NCBI GenBank assembly: GCA_947476285.1
Contig: CANJPU010000050.1
Coordinates: 1-41,543, forward strand
Source of the DNA: Comamonadaceae bacterium
GTDB lineage: Bacteria > Pseudomonadota > Gammaproteobacteria > Burkholderiales > Burkholderiaceae_C
DNA: 41,543 bases
Direction: 5' to 3'
In this document: positions 8,154 to 16,177 of the stretch, piece after piece
Layout: each line of letters opens with the position of its first letter
Position numbering within the stretch: the first letter of the stretch is position 1
Notes under the pieces: model-generated
What the model was told of the DNA's origin: nothing
Seen by the model: only the letters and a program-made list of their open reading frames with translations
The model's database searches: none
Position numbers and translations under genes: made by a program

Positions 8154-8624
8154 TCATTTTGCGCGCGACGACTTTTTCTTGGCTCTTGCTGCTTTCTTGG
8201 GTGTTTTGGCGGCGGTCAGGCGTGCGGCTTCGTCCAGCACCTTGTACCCGGTCTGCCCCCAGGTGGTGATGCCGCAGACGTTCATGACTTGTATGAGTGC
8301 TTCAGCCAGCTCAGGCACCGTCAGGCCTTGATCCACCGCGGCGCGCAGGTGATTGTTCGCGCCCGGCAGGTTTCCGGTGGCGGTGTCGAGCACCACGTAG
8401 ATCAGCTCTTTGGTCTTCAAGTCCAATGCGGCTTCACCGGCGGGCTTGTACAGGTAGTCTTTGAATTGCTGGTAGGCCACCAGCGCTTCGGGCGCGTAGT
8501 CCACCATGGCGCGAATGGGTTCAGGCAGAACGCCCAGTACGCTCAGGTAGTGCGCCTTGGCGCGCTCCACATCGGCCTTCAGTGTTTTGCTTGTCACGGT
8601 GTGCGCCTTACGGTTGATTGCCAT
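8154..8624 (-). CDS. CMD-family protein (AhpD-like fold)
   Basis: A 156-aa protein of the carboxymuconolactone decarboxylase superfamily: a helical core with the recognisable run KTKELIYVVLDTATG, then NHLRAAVDQGLT and ELAEALIQVM. AhpD-type members carry a CxxC just before the conserved His; here that segment is LPGANNH, with no cysteines, so a disulphide reductase activity is unlikely. The C-terminus is a very basic tail (KTPKKAARAKKKSSRAK). I chose the ATG at 8624; the ATG seven codons upstream has no clear binding site. It opens the minus-strand unit CMD - Bug - reductase, divergent from the CoA-transferase, and may decarboxylate or isomerise an intermediate of the same pathway. Confidence 0.82.
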   Translation of the reverse strand: MAINRKAHTVTSKTLKADVERAKAHYLSVLGVLPEPIRAMVDYAPEALVAYQQFKDYLYKPAGEAALDLKTKELIYVVLDTATGNLPGANNHLRAAVDQGLTVPELAEALIQVMNVCGITTWGQTGYKVLDEAARLTAAKTPKKAARAKKKSSRAK

Positions 8625-8680
8625 GAGTGAAGAGCCCCTGTGCATTGCGACGCGATGTGCCCGCGTTGTCTCGTGATATT

Positions 8681-8702
8681 TTGCATGCTATTCTACATCC
8701 AA
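8681..8702. promoter_or_regulatory. Candidate GntR operator in divergent promoter
   Basis: The site reads TGCATGCTATTCTACATCCA with an outer imperfect inverted repeat (TGnATG - 8 nt - CATnCA). The core TCTACATCCAA recurs exactly upstream of the second Bug gene in the same orientation and at nearly the same distance from the start codon (62 versus 60 nt). It sits between the CMD and CoA-transferase genes. Binding by the neighbouring GntR regulator is inferred. Confidence 0.5.
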
Positions 8703-8764
8703 TCTTTTCCACAGCGTCGCGCAAAGCGGCGGCTCAAGTCAACTGCGGCCCCCCTGGAGAACAC

Positions 8765-9985
8765 ATGCCCGGTCCCCTGCAAGGAATACGCATCGTCGAT
8801 TTGAGTTCGGTCCTCATGGGGCCCTCGGCCACGCAGGCACTGGGTGACATGGGCGCGGATGTGATCAAGGTTGAACCTCTGGATGGTGACACGACGCGGC
8901 GCGTTGGCCCTGGCCGCAGCGAGACCATGGGCTCGAACTTTCTCAACATGAACCGCAGCAAGCGCAGCATTGCGCTGGACCTGAAGCATCCGAGCGGGCG
9001 CAAGGTGATGGCCAGATTGATCGCCAATTCGGATGTGCTGATTCATAACATCCGCCCCGATGCAGCGCAGCGGCTGGGTCTGTCTTATGCCGACGTGTCG
9101 GCCATCAACGCGAAGATTGTCTACTGCGCGCTCACCGGCTTCGGCAGCGGCGGGACGTACTCGGGTCAACCCGCGTATGACGATCTGATCCAGGGCCTGG
9201 CCGCGCTGCCGGCACTCTACGCGCAGTGCGGCGACATCCCGCGCTATGTGCCCACACCCATTGCCGACCGCGTGGCCGGCCTGCATGCCGTGATCGCGGT
9301 GACCGGGGCTCTCTTGCACAGAGAGCGATGCGGCGAAGGCCAGGCAGTGGAGGTTCCGATGTTCGAGTCAGTGGCGCATGTGGTGCTGGCCGACCACATG
9401 TATGGCAGAACCTTTGAGCCCCCCATCGGGCAGGCGGGATACAACCGCGTGCTTTCGCCCTCGCGCCATCCATACAAGACAGCCGATGGTTGGCTCTGCG
9501 TGCTGATCTACAACGACCGCCATTGGCAATCGTTCTTTGAATTGATCGGTCGACACGATCTGGCCGCCGACCCACGCTTTACCACGATGCGCAGCCGCAA
9601 CCTGCATATCGACGAACTCTACGACCTGCTGGCCAAGACCTTGCTGGACCGCAGCACGGCGCAGTGGATCGAAGCACTGCACTCAGTGGATATTCCGGCC
9701 GGACCGATGAACACACTGGACAGCCTGATCGACGATCCGCATCTCGCGGCGGCGGGATTTTTCGAAACCATCTCCCATCCAACCGAAGGGCCCATACGCA
9801 CCATGCGCCCGCCCATCGGCTGGTCGGCAAGCAAGCCAGAGTCTTTCCGACCAGCGCCCAATCTGGGTGAACATGGCCCTGAGGTGCTGCGCGAAAACGG
9901 CTTCTCCGATCAAGAGATCGAAGCATTGGTCGCTGAAGGGGTGCTGGGCCCCAGGCGCGCAGTGAAGGGCGGCGCATCGGCTTGA
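8765..9985 (+). CDS. Family III CoA-transferase (CaiB/BaiF) 1
   Basis: A 406-aa CaiB/BaiF (formyl-CoA transferase-type) enzyme that moves CoA between carboxylic acids. The N-terminal motif GIRIVDLSSVLMGP leads into the Rossmann-like fold; MNRSKRSIALDLKHPSGR is typical. The catalytic aspartate is most likely Asp139 in QPAYDD. The C-terminal LDSLIDDPHLAAAGFF is also a family signature. The ATG at 8765 has GGAG 5 nt upstream; the frame is open 46 codons further up but without family similarity. The regulator gene follows 44 bp downstream. It is clearly paralogous to the last gene of the window (shared PAYDDLIQ, GRTFEPP and TLDSLIDDPHLA). The acyl substrate is unknown. Confidence 0.93.
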   Translation: MPGPLQGIRIVDLSSVLMGPSATQALGDMGADVIKVEPLDGDTTRRVGPGRSETMGSNFLNMNRSKRSIALDLKHPSGRKVMARLIANSDVLIHNIRPDAAQRLGLSYADVSAINAKIVYCALTGFGSGGTYSGQPAYDDLIQGLAALPALYAQCGDIPRYVPTPIADRVAGLHAVIAVTGALLHRERCGEGQAVEVPMFESVAHVVLADHMYGRTFEPPIGQAGYNRVLSPSRHPYKTADGWLCVLIYNDRHWQSFFELIGRHDLAADPRFTTMRSRNLHIDELYDLLAKTLLDRSTAQWIEALHSVDIPAGPMNTLDSLIDDPHLAAAGFFETISHPTEGPIRTMRPPIGWSASKPESFRPAPNLGEHGPEVLRENGFSDQEIEALVAEGVLGPRRAVKGGASA

Positions 9986-10029
9986 CGCGCCGCACTGGGC
10001 GCGCAAATGCAAGCGTTATCATCGCCCGC

Positions 10030-10725
10030 ATGCCAGTCAAGCCGTCCCCACCAGCGCGCAAAATTCCCTCTGACAGCGCGTCCTCAGTCAGCGCGACAGC
10101 GTATGACACACTCAAGCGGCTGATCACCAGCAACCAATTGCGCGCCGGCGTCAAGCTGACGCACCAGGAGTTGGCTGAACGTCTGAAGGTGTCGCGCACA
10201 CCCGTGCGAGAGGCGCTGGAGCGGCTCTACCAGGAAGGCCTGGTCACGCGGCTTCCCCGCCGCGGTTTCTATGTGGCCGAGATCGCCGAAGACGAGGCGC
10301 GCGAGCTGTATGAGTTGCGCGAAGCCTTGGAAGTCTTTGCGCTGCGCCTTAGCATGGCGCGCGGCATCAAGCCTGCTGACCTGCGCCGCTTGGATGGCTT
10401 CAACCAGAACTACAAGGGCTTGCTGCGCGACGACACCACCCGCGAACGCATGGTGGTGGACCGCGACTGGCATCTTGCGTTGGCGTCACTGGCCGACAAC
10501 CGCGCTTTGCTGCGCTCGCTTGAAGCGGTGTTTGAGCGCCTCATCCTGAAAATCCGCACCGACGGCTATCGGACCGTGCGCGGGCAAGAAGCCTTGCGCG
10601 AGCATGTCGAAATGATGAAAGCGCTGCGCGCCCAAGACAAGGCGCAGGCTGAACGCCTGCTGACCGAGCACATCCAGGGCGCACGCAAACGACTGGCAAG
10701 TCATCTGCGTGAGCTGGCCTCATGA
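10030..10725 (+). CDS. GntR-family regulator, FCD (FadR-type) subfamily
   Basis: A 231-aa regulator. The N-terminal winged helix (residues ~22-85) contains LTHQELAERLKVSRTPVREALERL, split as recognition helix plus wing ending LPRRGFYVAEI. The C-terminal all-helical FCD effector domain (residues ~90-220) has ELYELREALE, DRDWHLALASLADN and EHVEMMKAL, with the Asp and His residues that often ligate a metal near a carboxylate effector. The ATG at 10030 is preferred to a TTG at 9982. It lies within cluster 1 between a CoA-transferase and a Bug receptor and probably controls them in response to their organic acid substrate. Confidence 0.92.
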   Translation: MPVKPSPPARKIPSDSASSVSATAYDTLKRLITSNQLRAGVKLTHQELAERLKVSRTPVREALERLYQEGLVTRLPRRGFYVAEIAEDEARELYELREALEVFALRLSMARGIKPADLRRLDGFNQNYKGLLRDDTTRERMVVDRDWHLALASLADNRALLRSLEAVFERLILKIRTDGYRTVRGQEALREHVEMMKALRAQDKAQAERLLTEHIQGARKRLASHLRELAS

Positions 10726-10735
10726 CTGAGGCGAA

Positions 10736-11761
10736 TCAGTCAGCCTTGATGTTGGCCTGCTTGATGACCCTGTTCCACTTAGAGATTTCGGATTTCACGT
10801 AAGCGCTGGCCTGCTCGGGTGTGCCGGCTGAAGACTCATCGCCCCGGGCAATAAATTGCTCTTGCATGTCAGGCCGCGAAAGCACTTTGACCAGGTCAGT
10901 GTTGAGCTTGGAAATCACCGCGGGCGGTGTACCCGCTGGCGCGAACAAGCCGTACCAGGCGGTGACTTCGTAGCCTGGCAGACCCGACGCAATCATCGTT
11001 GGCAAATCGGGCGCGTAAGGCTGGCGCGTGGCGCTTGTGATGGCGATGGCGCGCAGCGCGCCGGATTTGACATGCTGCAACACCGCGGCTGGGTTGAGGA
11101 ACATCAGGTCAATGTGACCGGCGATGACGTCGGTCGTCATTTGCGCGCTCGACTTGTAGGGCACCTCCAGCATCTTGATGCTCGCCATCTGGGAGAACAT
11201 GACCGCCGAAAGGTGGGGCGTTGTGCCAGTGCCAGGCGTGCCGTAACGCAGCTTGCCGGGGTTGGCCTTTGCGTAGGCGATGAGCTCTTGCAGACTCTTG
11301 GCTGGCACGCTGGGGTGCACGACCAGTATGTTCGGATAGCGCGCGACCATGCTGATGGGCGTCAGATCATTGACGGGATCAAAACCGATCTTGTCCTGCA
11401 AACTTGGGTTGATTGCCATGGGCCCGATCATGCCCAGCAGCAGCGTGTAGCCGTCGCCAACTGACTTGGCGCCCCGCTCATGGCCAATGTTGCCGCCCGC
11501 GCCCACGATGTTTTCCGCCACGACAGGCTGGCCCCACAGGTCGGCCAGCTTGGCGGTGAGAATGCGCGTGAGCGTGTCCGGGCCGCTGCCCGCAGCACCG
11601 GGGATGATGACTTTCACAGTCTTGTTCGGATAGATTGCCCCATCGCCCGCCGGACGGGGCTGTGCACGCACCAGTTGCCAAGGTCCAGCCACGCCAGCCA
11701 GCGCGGCGGCGGCGAGCATCGATCTGCGCAGTGTGCTGGGGATGTGTTTGTGGTGTTTCAT
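10736..11761 (-). CDS. Bug-family periplasmic solute receptor 2
   Basis: A 341-aa TctC/Bug receptor. The signal peptide (residues ~1-33) has STLRRSMLAAAALAG, a twin-arginine-like arrangement that could allow Tat export, ending at VRAQP. The mature part has the family markers IYPNKTVKVIIPG, GSGPDTLTRIL and NIVGAGGNIG. It is related to but clearly different from the first Bug protein in this cluster, so the two probably bind different or alternative acids. The ATG at 11761 has AAGG 6 nt upstream; the frame is open 42 codons further without similarity. It converges with the GntR gene, with 10 bp between the stops, and its promoter carries the shared CTACATCCAA motif. Confidence 0.92.
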   Translation of the reverse strand: MKHHKHIPSTLRRSMLAAAALAGVAGPWQLVRAQPRPAGDGAIYPNKTVKVIIPGAAGSGPDTLTRILTAKLADLWGQPVVAENIVGAGGNIGHERGAKSVGDGYTLLLGMIGPMAINPSLQDKIGFDPVNDLTPISMVARYPNILVVHPSVPAKSLQELIAYAKANPGKLRYGTPGTGTTPHLSAVMFSQMASIKMLEVPYKSSAQMTTDVIAGHIDLMFLNPAAVLQHVKSGALRAIAITSATRQPYAPDLPTMIASGLPGYEVTAWYGLFAPAGTPPAVISKLNTDLVKVLSRPDMQEQFIARGDESSAGTPEQASAYVKSEISKWNRVIKQANIKAD

Positions 11762-11808
11762 GAAGCGCCTTGTCTTGGGGTGAACACAGGGGGTCGCGGT
11801 GACATCTC

Positions 11809-11832
11809 TTTGGATGTAATTTTGGATGTAGA
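11809..11832. promoter_or_regulatory. Tandem 12-bp repeat, candidate operator of Bug 2
   Basis: TTTGGATGTAAT and TTTGGATGTAGA are adjacent 12-bp repeats. On the minus strand this reads CTACATCCAAAAT-TACATCCAAA upstream of the Bug 2 gene, followed by GATGT in inverted orientation. The 11-nt string TTGGATGTAGA is shared exactly with the CoA-transferase promoter. Confidence 0.55.
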
Positions 11833-11865
11833 TACTATCACCGCCGACAGTTTGAGATGTCGGTA

Positions 11866-12387
11866 TCAGCGCCCCACCGTTTGCCACATGTGCAGCTTGG
11901 TGATGAACCGCTCCCCCAGCCGCACAGCCATGGGCTCAGTGCCAAAGATCGCAAAGCCGCAACTGCCATACAAACGAACCGCCGCAAGATTGGACTCAGT
12001 GACTGTGAGCTGCACGAGCTGCGTGCTCGCTCGCAGCCTGGCCTGTGCCAGGATCTCTTGAACCAGAGACCGTGCGATGCCCGTGCCTCTGGCCTCTTGC
12101 CGCACGAACATGCCAAAGAGCGTGGCCTTGTGCCGCGTGCGCTCACGCTGCTCGAACGTCAGCCCCGCAACACCGACCAGGACGTCTTGCGCGAACGCGC
12201 CGCAGACGAGTTCCTTCACATCAGGCCCTGCCTCCACACGCGACTCCCACCACGTCAAGGGCAAGTGCTCGCGCTCGGCCACGGATGATGTGAAGGCTTC
12301 GGGCGCGGTGGCGTAGGCCTCCAGCATGAGCGCGCGATAAGGCGGTGCATCGGCGGGGCTCAGGCGGCGGATGGCGTGGACTGTCAT
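11866..12387 (-). CDS. GNAT-family N-acetyltransferase
   Basis: A 173-aa single-domain Gcn5-related N-acetyltransferase. The acetyl-CoA-binding motif A is visible as LFGMFVRQEARGTGIARSLV (residues ~90-109), with the Q/RxxGxG/A-type pyrophosphate loop (RQEARGTGIA). Motif B follows as LTVTESNLAAVRLYGSCGF, with the usual NxxAxxLYxxxGF signature. The acceptor (protein, antibiotic or metabolite) cannot be told. It lies upstream of the Bug 2 gene on the same strand with 104 bp between them, and is divergent from the Nramp-like gene. Confidence 0.9.
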   Translation of the reverse strand: MTVHAIRRLSPADAPPYRALMLEAYATAPEAFTSSVAEREHLPLTWWESRVEAGPDVKELVCGAFAQDVLVGVAGLTFEQRERTRHKATLFGMFVRQEARGTGIARSLVQEILAQARLRASTQLVQLTVTESNLAAVRLYGSCGFAIFGTEPMAVRLGERFITKLHMWQTVGR

Positions 12388-12489
12388 AAGGGTGCATGAT
12401 CCTGACGGTGCGGCGATCGAGTCTGACCACTTTACCCCAGGTCCAGGCAGCGTACCAGTCTCGGCAGCTTAGTCGCACAAACAGAACCC

Positions 12490-13770
12490 ATGCACCGCAC
12501 ACACTCCACGCCCGCGCCGAAAAAGCGTGAAGATTCCTGGCTCAAGAAATTGGGCCCGGGTCTGATCACCGGTGCGGCTGACGATGACCCCAGCGGCATC
12601 GCCACCTACTCTCAGGCCGGCGCGCAGTTCGGGTTCAACATGTTGTGGACGGTCTTGTTCACCTATCCCCTGATGGTCGGCATTCAGATGGTGAGCGCCA
12701 GAATCGGGCGGGTCAGCGGGCACGGCTTGGCCACCAACATCCGCAAGCATTACCCGGCCTGGCTCTTGTATAGCGTGGTCGGATTGCTGTTGGTTGCCAA
12801 CACCATCAACATCGCAGCGGATGTCTCTGCCATGGGCGAGGCCATGAAGCTGATTGTCGGCGGGCCGGCGCTGGTCTATGCAGTCGCGTTCGGTGTGGTG
12901 TCGCTGCTGCTGCAGGTGTTCATCCCGTACCGACGTTATGTGCGCATTCTGAAATGGCTGACCCTGGCTTTGCTGGCCTATGTGGCCACCGTGTTTGTGG
13001 AGCAAGTTGCATGGCTGCAAGTCCTCTCGAGCGCACTCATGCCGCAACTGTCATTCAAGCCAGAGTACATCACCACCGTGGTGGCCGTGTTTGGCACCAC
13101 CATCAGCCCCTATCTTTTCTTCTGGCAGGCGTCACAAGAAGTCGAGGACCAATTGGCCGACCCGCACGCCCTGCCCTTGATCAAGGCCCCCCAGCAGGCC
13201 GATGCCAATCTCAGACGCATCAAGATCGACACCTATGTGGGCATGGGGTTTTCCAACCTGGTGGCCTTCTTCATCATCTTGACGACGGCGGTCACTTTGA
13301 ACCAGCACGGCGTCACCGACATTCAAACATCAGCGCAGGCAGCCACCGCGCTTCGGCCCATCGCTGGGGAGTTTGCCTTCTTGCTGTTCAGCGCCGGCAT
13401 CATCGGCACCGGCCTGCTGGCGATTCCGGTGCTGGCCGGGTCTTGTGCCTACGCAATGGCCGGCGCCTTCAAGTGGAAGAACAGCCTGGAGCGCAAGCCG
13501 ATGCGTGCCAAGCAGTTCTATGGCGTCATCGCCATCTCCACTGCCATCGGCATCGCGCTGGGTTTCACCTCGTTCGATCCGATCAAAGCCTTGTACTGGA
13601 GCGCCGTAATCAACGGCGTGATCTCCGTGCCCATCATGGTCGTGATGATGCTGATGGCCGCACGCCCCGAGATCATGGGACAGTTCGTGATTTCAACGCG
13701 GCTCAAAGTGCTGGGCTGGCTGGCCACTGCGCTGATGGCGGGGGCGGTGGGGGCGATGTTTTTGACCTAG
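12490..13770 (+). CDS. Nramp-like transporter with altered metal site
   Basis: A 426-aa integral membrane protein of the Nramp fold, with about 11 hydrophobic segments and a conserved opening GPGLITGAADDDPSG. In canonical Mn/Fe transporters TM1 carries DPGN and TM6 carries MPH; these residues bind the metal. Here TM1 has DPSG (residues 33-36) and TM6 has ISPYLFF (205-211), so the Asn and Met ligands and the His are all replaced. The protein therefore belongs to a divergent branch, and its ion may be Mg2+ or something else rather than Mn2+ or Fe2+. The stop codon lies inside the left arm of a 242-bp inverted-repeat element. No strong ribosome-binding site precedes the ATG. Confidence 0.87.
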   Translation: MHRTHSTPAPKKREDSWLKKLGPGLITGAADDDPSGIATYSQAGAQFGFNMLWTVLFTYPLMVGIQMVSARIGRVSGHGLATNIRKHYPAWLLYSVVGLLLVANTINIAADVSAMGEAMKLIVGGPALVYAVAFGVVSLLLQVFIPYRRYVRILKWLTLALLAYVATVFVEQVAWLQVLSSALMPQLSFKPEYITTVVAVFGTTISPYLFFWQASQEVEDQLADPHALPLIKAPQQADANLRRIKIDTYVGMGFSNLVAFFIILTTAVTLNQHGVTDIQTSAQAATALRPIAGEFAFLLFSAGIIGTGLLAIPVLAGSCAYAMAGAFKWKNSLERKPMRAKQFYGVIAISTAIGIALGFTSFDPIKALYWSAVINGVISVPIMVVMMLMAARPEIMGQFVISTRLKVLGWLATALMAGAVGAMFLT

Positions 13771-14003
13771 AAACGGCAGTTGGACGCGCTCGAGTGGGCG
13801 TCTGGCAAGCCCGATGGCAAGGCGTGACGACGCAGCAGGCTGATGCCTGCAAGGAGGAGCAACGCCGCCAGCGGGTTTGCCGGGCGCCCAATCGAGTGCG
13901 TAGCGCTCTCACCCAATGGGTGAGGAACTTCAAGGCCAAGAAACTCAATGCTCTCGGGCACCTCCTGCTGAAGACAAGCGGTCAACTGCCGTTTCTAGGT
14001 CAA
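13762..14003. repeat. 242-bp element with 21-bp terminal inverted repeats
   Basis: The left arm contains TGACCTAGAAACGGCAGTTG and the right arm CAACTGCCGTTTCTAGGTCA; with one more base each they form a perfect 21-bp inverted repeat. The element fills the gap between the convergent Nramp-like and antiporter genes, and its left arm supplies the TAG stop of the former. It has no transposase. On the minus strand it encodes an unsupported 72-aa frame with a hydrophobic stretch (NPLAALLLLAGISLLRRH). It looks like a MITE-type or other dispersed element, and may act as a bidirectional terminator. Confidence 0.75.
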
Positions 14004-14018
14004 CACTGTGAATCATCA

Positions 14019-15278
14019 TCACAGAAAAGCAAACGCGGCCATGGCCACCAGCGTTGGCGCCAGGGCGCCGGCCAGCAACTCAGCGGCGCCTATCGATTCG
14101 TCTGCAAAGCCGCGCCGTAGCAGAGCGACCCCGGCCGGATTGGGTGCGTTGGCAATGATGGTCAATCCGCCTCCAGCCACCGCGCCAGCCACCAGGCTGT
14201 ATTTTGCGGCGTCCGATATTCCGGAGATGAGCGAACCAAGGTAAGTCAGTGCGGCATTGTCCGTCACCGCCGTCAAGGCTGTGGCCCCGAGGAACAAGGC
14301 TTGTGGCGACATGCCCGAGATGATGGGCTGCAGCCACCACTGCTGCATGCCGCCAAGCACCACCAAGCCGGCCAGGAAGAAGGCGACCAGCAATGCCTCT
14401 CTGATGATGAGCGGGCTCTGATGCCGCGCATAGGCATGCGTGAACCCCAGGAAGAGCAGAAACAGAGCCAGAAACGCAACGGGATAGTGGGCCAGCAGCA
14501 CCACACCAGCAAGGAATGAGACATGCACGAGAACCACGGCCGTGGGCACATCTTGCTGTGAGCGCGGTGTCGACTCCAGCGGTTCGCTCTTCAAATGGGG
14601 TGCCAGAAAGTAGACAGCCAGAGTTGCGTTCACCAGCACCGCGAGTGCGGCTTTCCAGCCAAAGGTGACCAGCATGAAAGCCGAGTCCCAGCCCCAGGTG
14701 GCAGCGACCATGAGCACGGGCGGTGCGGCAAACGATGTCAAGGTGCCGCCTATCGATACGTTGACAAACAACACGCCCAACGCAAGATACTTCAGACGCT
14801 CGGGAATGTCAGGCCGAAATACCTGCGGCGCCAACATCAGCGCGGCGATGGTCATGGCTGCGGGCTCGGTGATGGCAGAACCCAAGAGCGGCACAGCCGC
14901 CAGCCCCAGCCATGCCTTGGCAACCGGTGTGCGAATCGGCACAACATGGGCTGCAACGTGGACGGCCCGCGACACCGCCTGCATGATGGGCCGCGACGCG
15001 GCCACGATCATCACGACAAACACGAACAAGGGCTCGGTGTATTGGCGAGACTGCGCGTATTCAAGCGCCTGGGTGCCGCCACCCACCAGCGCCATGACCA
15101 CCACCAGCACGATGGCCCAGAGGCCGAAGACGACCTCTACTTCGCCCAGCAGATGAAACAGACCGGCATGCCGCACAGACCGGTGCGCGAGCTTCTCAAA
15201 CAGCTTGGTGGCGAAGGTATGAACGAGTGCAACCGCGAAAAGCACTGCGGCGATGACTTCGATTGACAGGTGTGGCAT
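14019..15278 (-). CDS. Putative Na+/H+ antiporter (Na_H_antiport_3 type)
   Basis: A 419-aa polytopic membrane protein with about 10-12 hydrophobic segments. The composition and segments such as AVPLLGSAITEPAAMTIAAL, VNVSIGGTLTSFAAPPVLM and TAVTDNAALTYLGSLISG match the family annotated as putative Na+/H+ antiporters (the IT-superfamily-like PF07399 group). The conserved ITEPA and TDNAAL motifs within membrane segments are candidate ion-binding sites. The ATG at 15278 (MPHLSIEV) is preferred over a start 20 codons upstream. It is a single gene, convergent with the Nramp-like transporter. The family has little biochemical support, so the transported ion is inferred. Confidence 0.82.
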   Translation of the reverse strand: MPHLSIEVIAAVLFAVALVHTFATKLFEKLAHRSVRHAGLFHLLGEVEVVFGLWAIVLVVVMALVGGGTQALEYAQSRQYTEPLFVFVVMIVAASRPIMQAVSRAVHVAAHVVPIRTPVAKAWLGLAAVPLLGSAITEPAAMTIAALMLAPQVFRPDIPERLKYLALGVLFVNVSIGGTLTSFAAPPVLMVAATWGWDSAFMLVTFGWKAALAVLVNATLAVYFLAPHLKSEPLESTPRSQQDVPTAVVLVHVSFLAGVVLLAHYPVAFLALFLLFLGFTHAYARHQSPLIIREALLVAFFLAGLVVLGGMQQWWLQPIISGMSPQALFLGATALTAVTDNAALTYLGSLISGISDAAKYSLVAGAVAGGGLTIIANAPNPAGVALLRRGFADESIGAAELLAGALAPTLVAMAAFAFL

Positions 15279-15439
15279 CAGGGGTTCCCAGGCGTAACGA
15301 AACCGCGAGGCGGCCCGACCATCGCATAAACCTGTCACACCGCCGCGCTACCAGGCACTTCGTGTGGACACCCGGCTGGAGTGTAACCGCGCAAACCCCT
15401 CCGCAGCCCACTAAGATACGCACGCAGGAGGTTGAACCC

Positions 15440-16177
15440 ATGTCAAAACTGAACTTCGTGCTGGTGCACGGCGGATTCCACGGCGGCTGGTGCTGGCGCT
15501 TTGTCGCTGAAGAACTGCGCGCCACGGGCCACGCGGTCACCACCCCAACCCAGACCGGCCTTGGCGAGCGCCAGCATTTGCTTCGGCCTGGCCTGACTCT
15601 TGAGACTTTCACGCAGGATGTGGTGAGCCACCTGGAGTGCGAGGAACTCTCCGATGTGATTCTGGTGGGGCACAGCTTTGGCGGCCTGTCCATCTCCGGT
15701 GCGGCCGAGCGCGTGCCGCATTTGATTCGCCACCTGGTGTATCTCGATTCGCTCATCATTGCGCCAGGGCAAACGCCCTATGGTGCATTGCCGCCCGATG
15801 TCGTGGCACTGCGCCGGCGAAGCTGCACCGATATCAATGGCGTGAGTTGCTTCACGCCAATTCCCGTGGAGGCCTTCGGCATCCCGGCCGACCACCCACA
15901 TGCGCAGTGGGTGCAGCGCCGGCTTACACCCCATCCGGAAAGCCTCTACGACAGCCCCTTGCCGATCAAGAACCCGGTGGGCAATGGCCTGCCCCGCACC
16001 TACATCGCCTGCACTGCGCCGCAGCTCTCCTCGGTGGCCGCTTCGCAGGCATGGGCCCGCGCAGAGCCCGGCTGGGACTGGATCGAAATGAAGGCTTGCC
16101 ACGATGTGATGGTGACCCAACCCCAAGAGTTGAGCCGCCTGCTGGTGCGCATCGCCAACCGGCCCGGGGCACAGTAA
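15440..16177 (+). CDS. Alpha/beta hydrolase (esterase-like)
   Basis: A 245-aa alpha/beta hydrolase of the plant-esterase/hydroxynitrile-lyase-like group. It opens with FVLVHGGFHGGWCWR (oxyanion HGG, residues 10-12) and has the nucleophile Ser79 in GHSFGG; the terminal base is in KACHDVM, where many relatives have GCDHMPM-like motifs. There is no signal peptide, so it is probably cytoplasmic. The ATG at 15440 has AGGAGG 8 nt upstream, a strong site that decides the start. Its stop codon touches the GTG start of the downstream glycosyltransferase gene, so the two are probably translated from one message. Substrate unknown. Confidence 0.87.
   Translation: MSKLNFVLVHGGFHGGWCWRFVAEELRATGHAVTTPTQTGLGERQHLLRPGLTLETFTQDVVSHLECEELSDVILVGHSFGGLSISGAAERVPHLIRHLVYLDSLIIAPGQTPYGALPPDVVALRRRSCTDINGVSCFTPIPVEAFGIPADHPHAQWVQRRLTPHPESLYDSPLPIKNPVGNGLPRTYIACTAPQLSSVAASQAWARAEPGWDWIEMKACHDVMVTQPQELSRLLVRIANRPGAQ

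Noticed and set aside
13767..13985. A 72-codon minus-strand frame with a hydrophobic Leu/Ala stretch and Arg-Arg, resembling a PEP-CTERM-like tail
   Set aside because: It lies wholly inside the inverted-repeat element, has no ribosome-binding site or sorting motif, and its ends are the repeat arms; treated as a by-product of the element.
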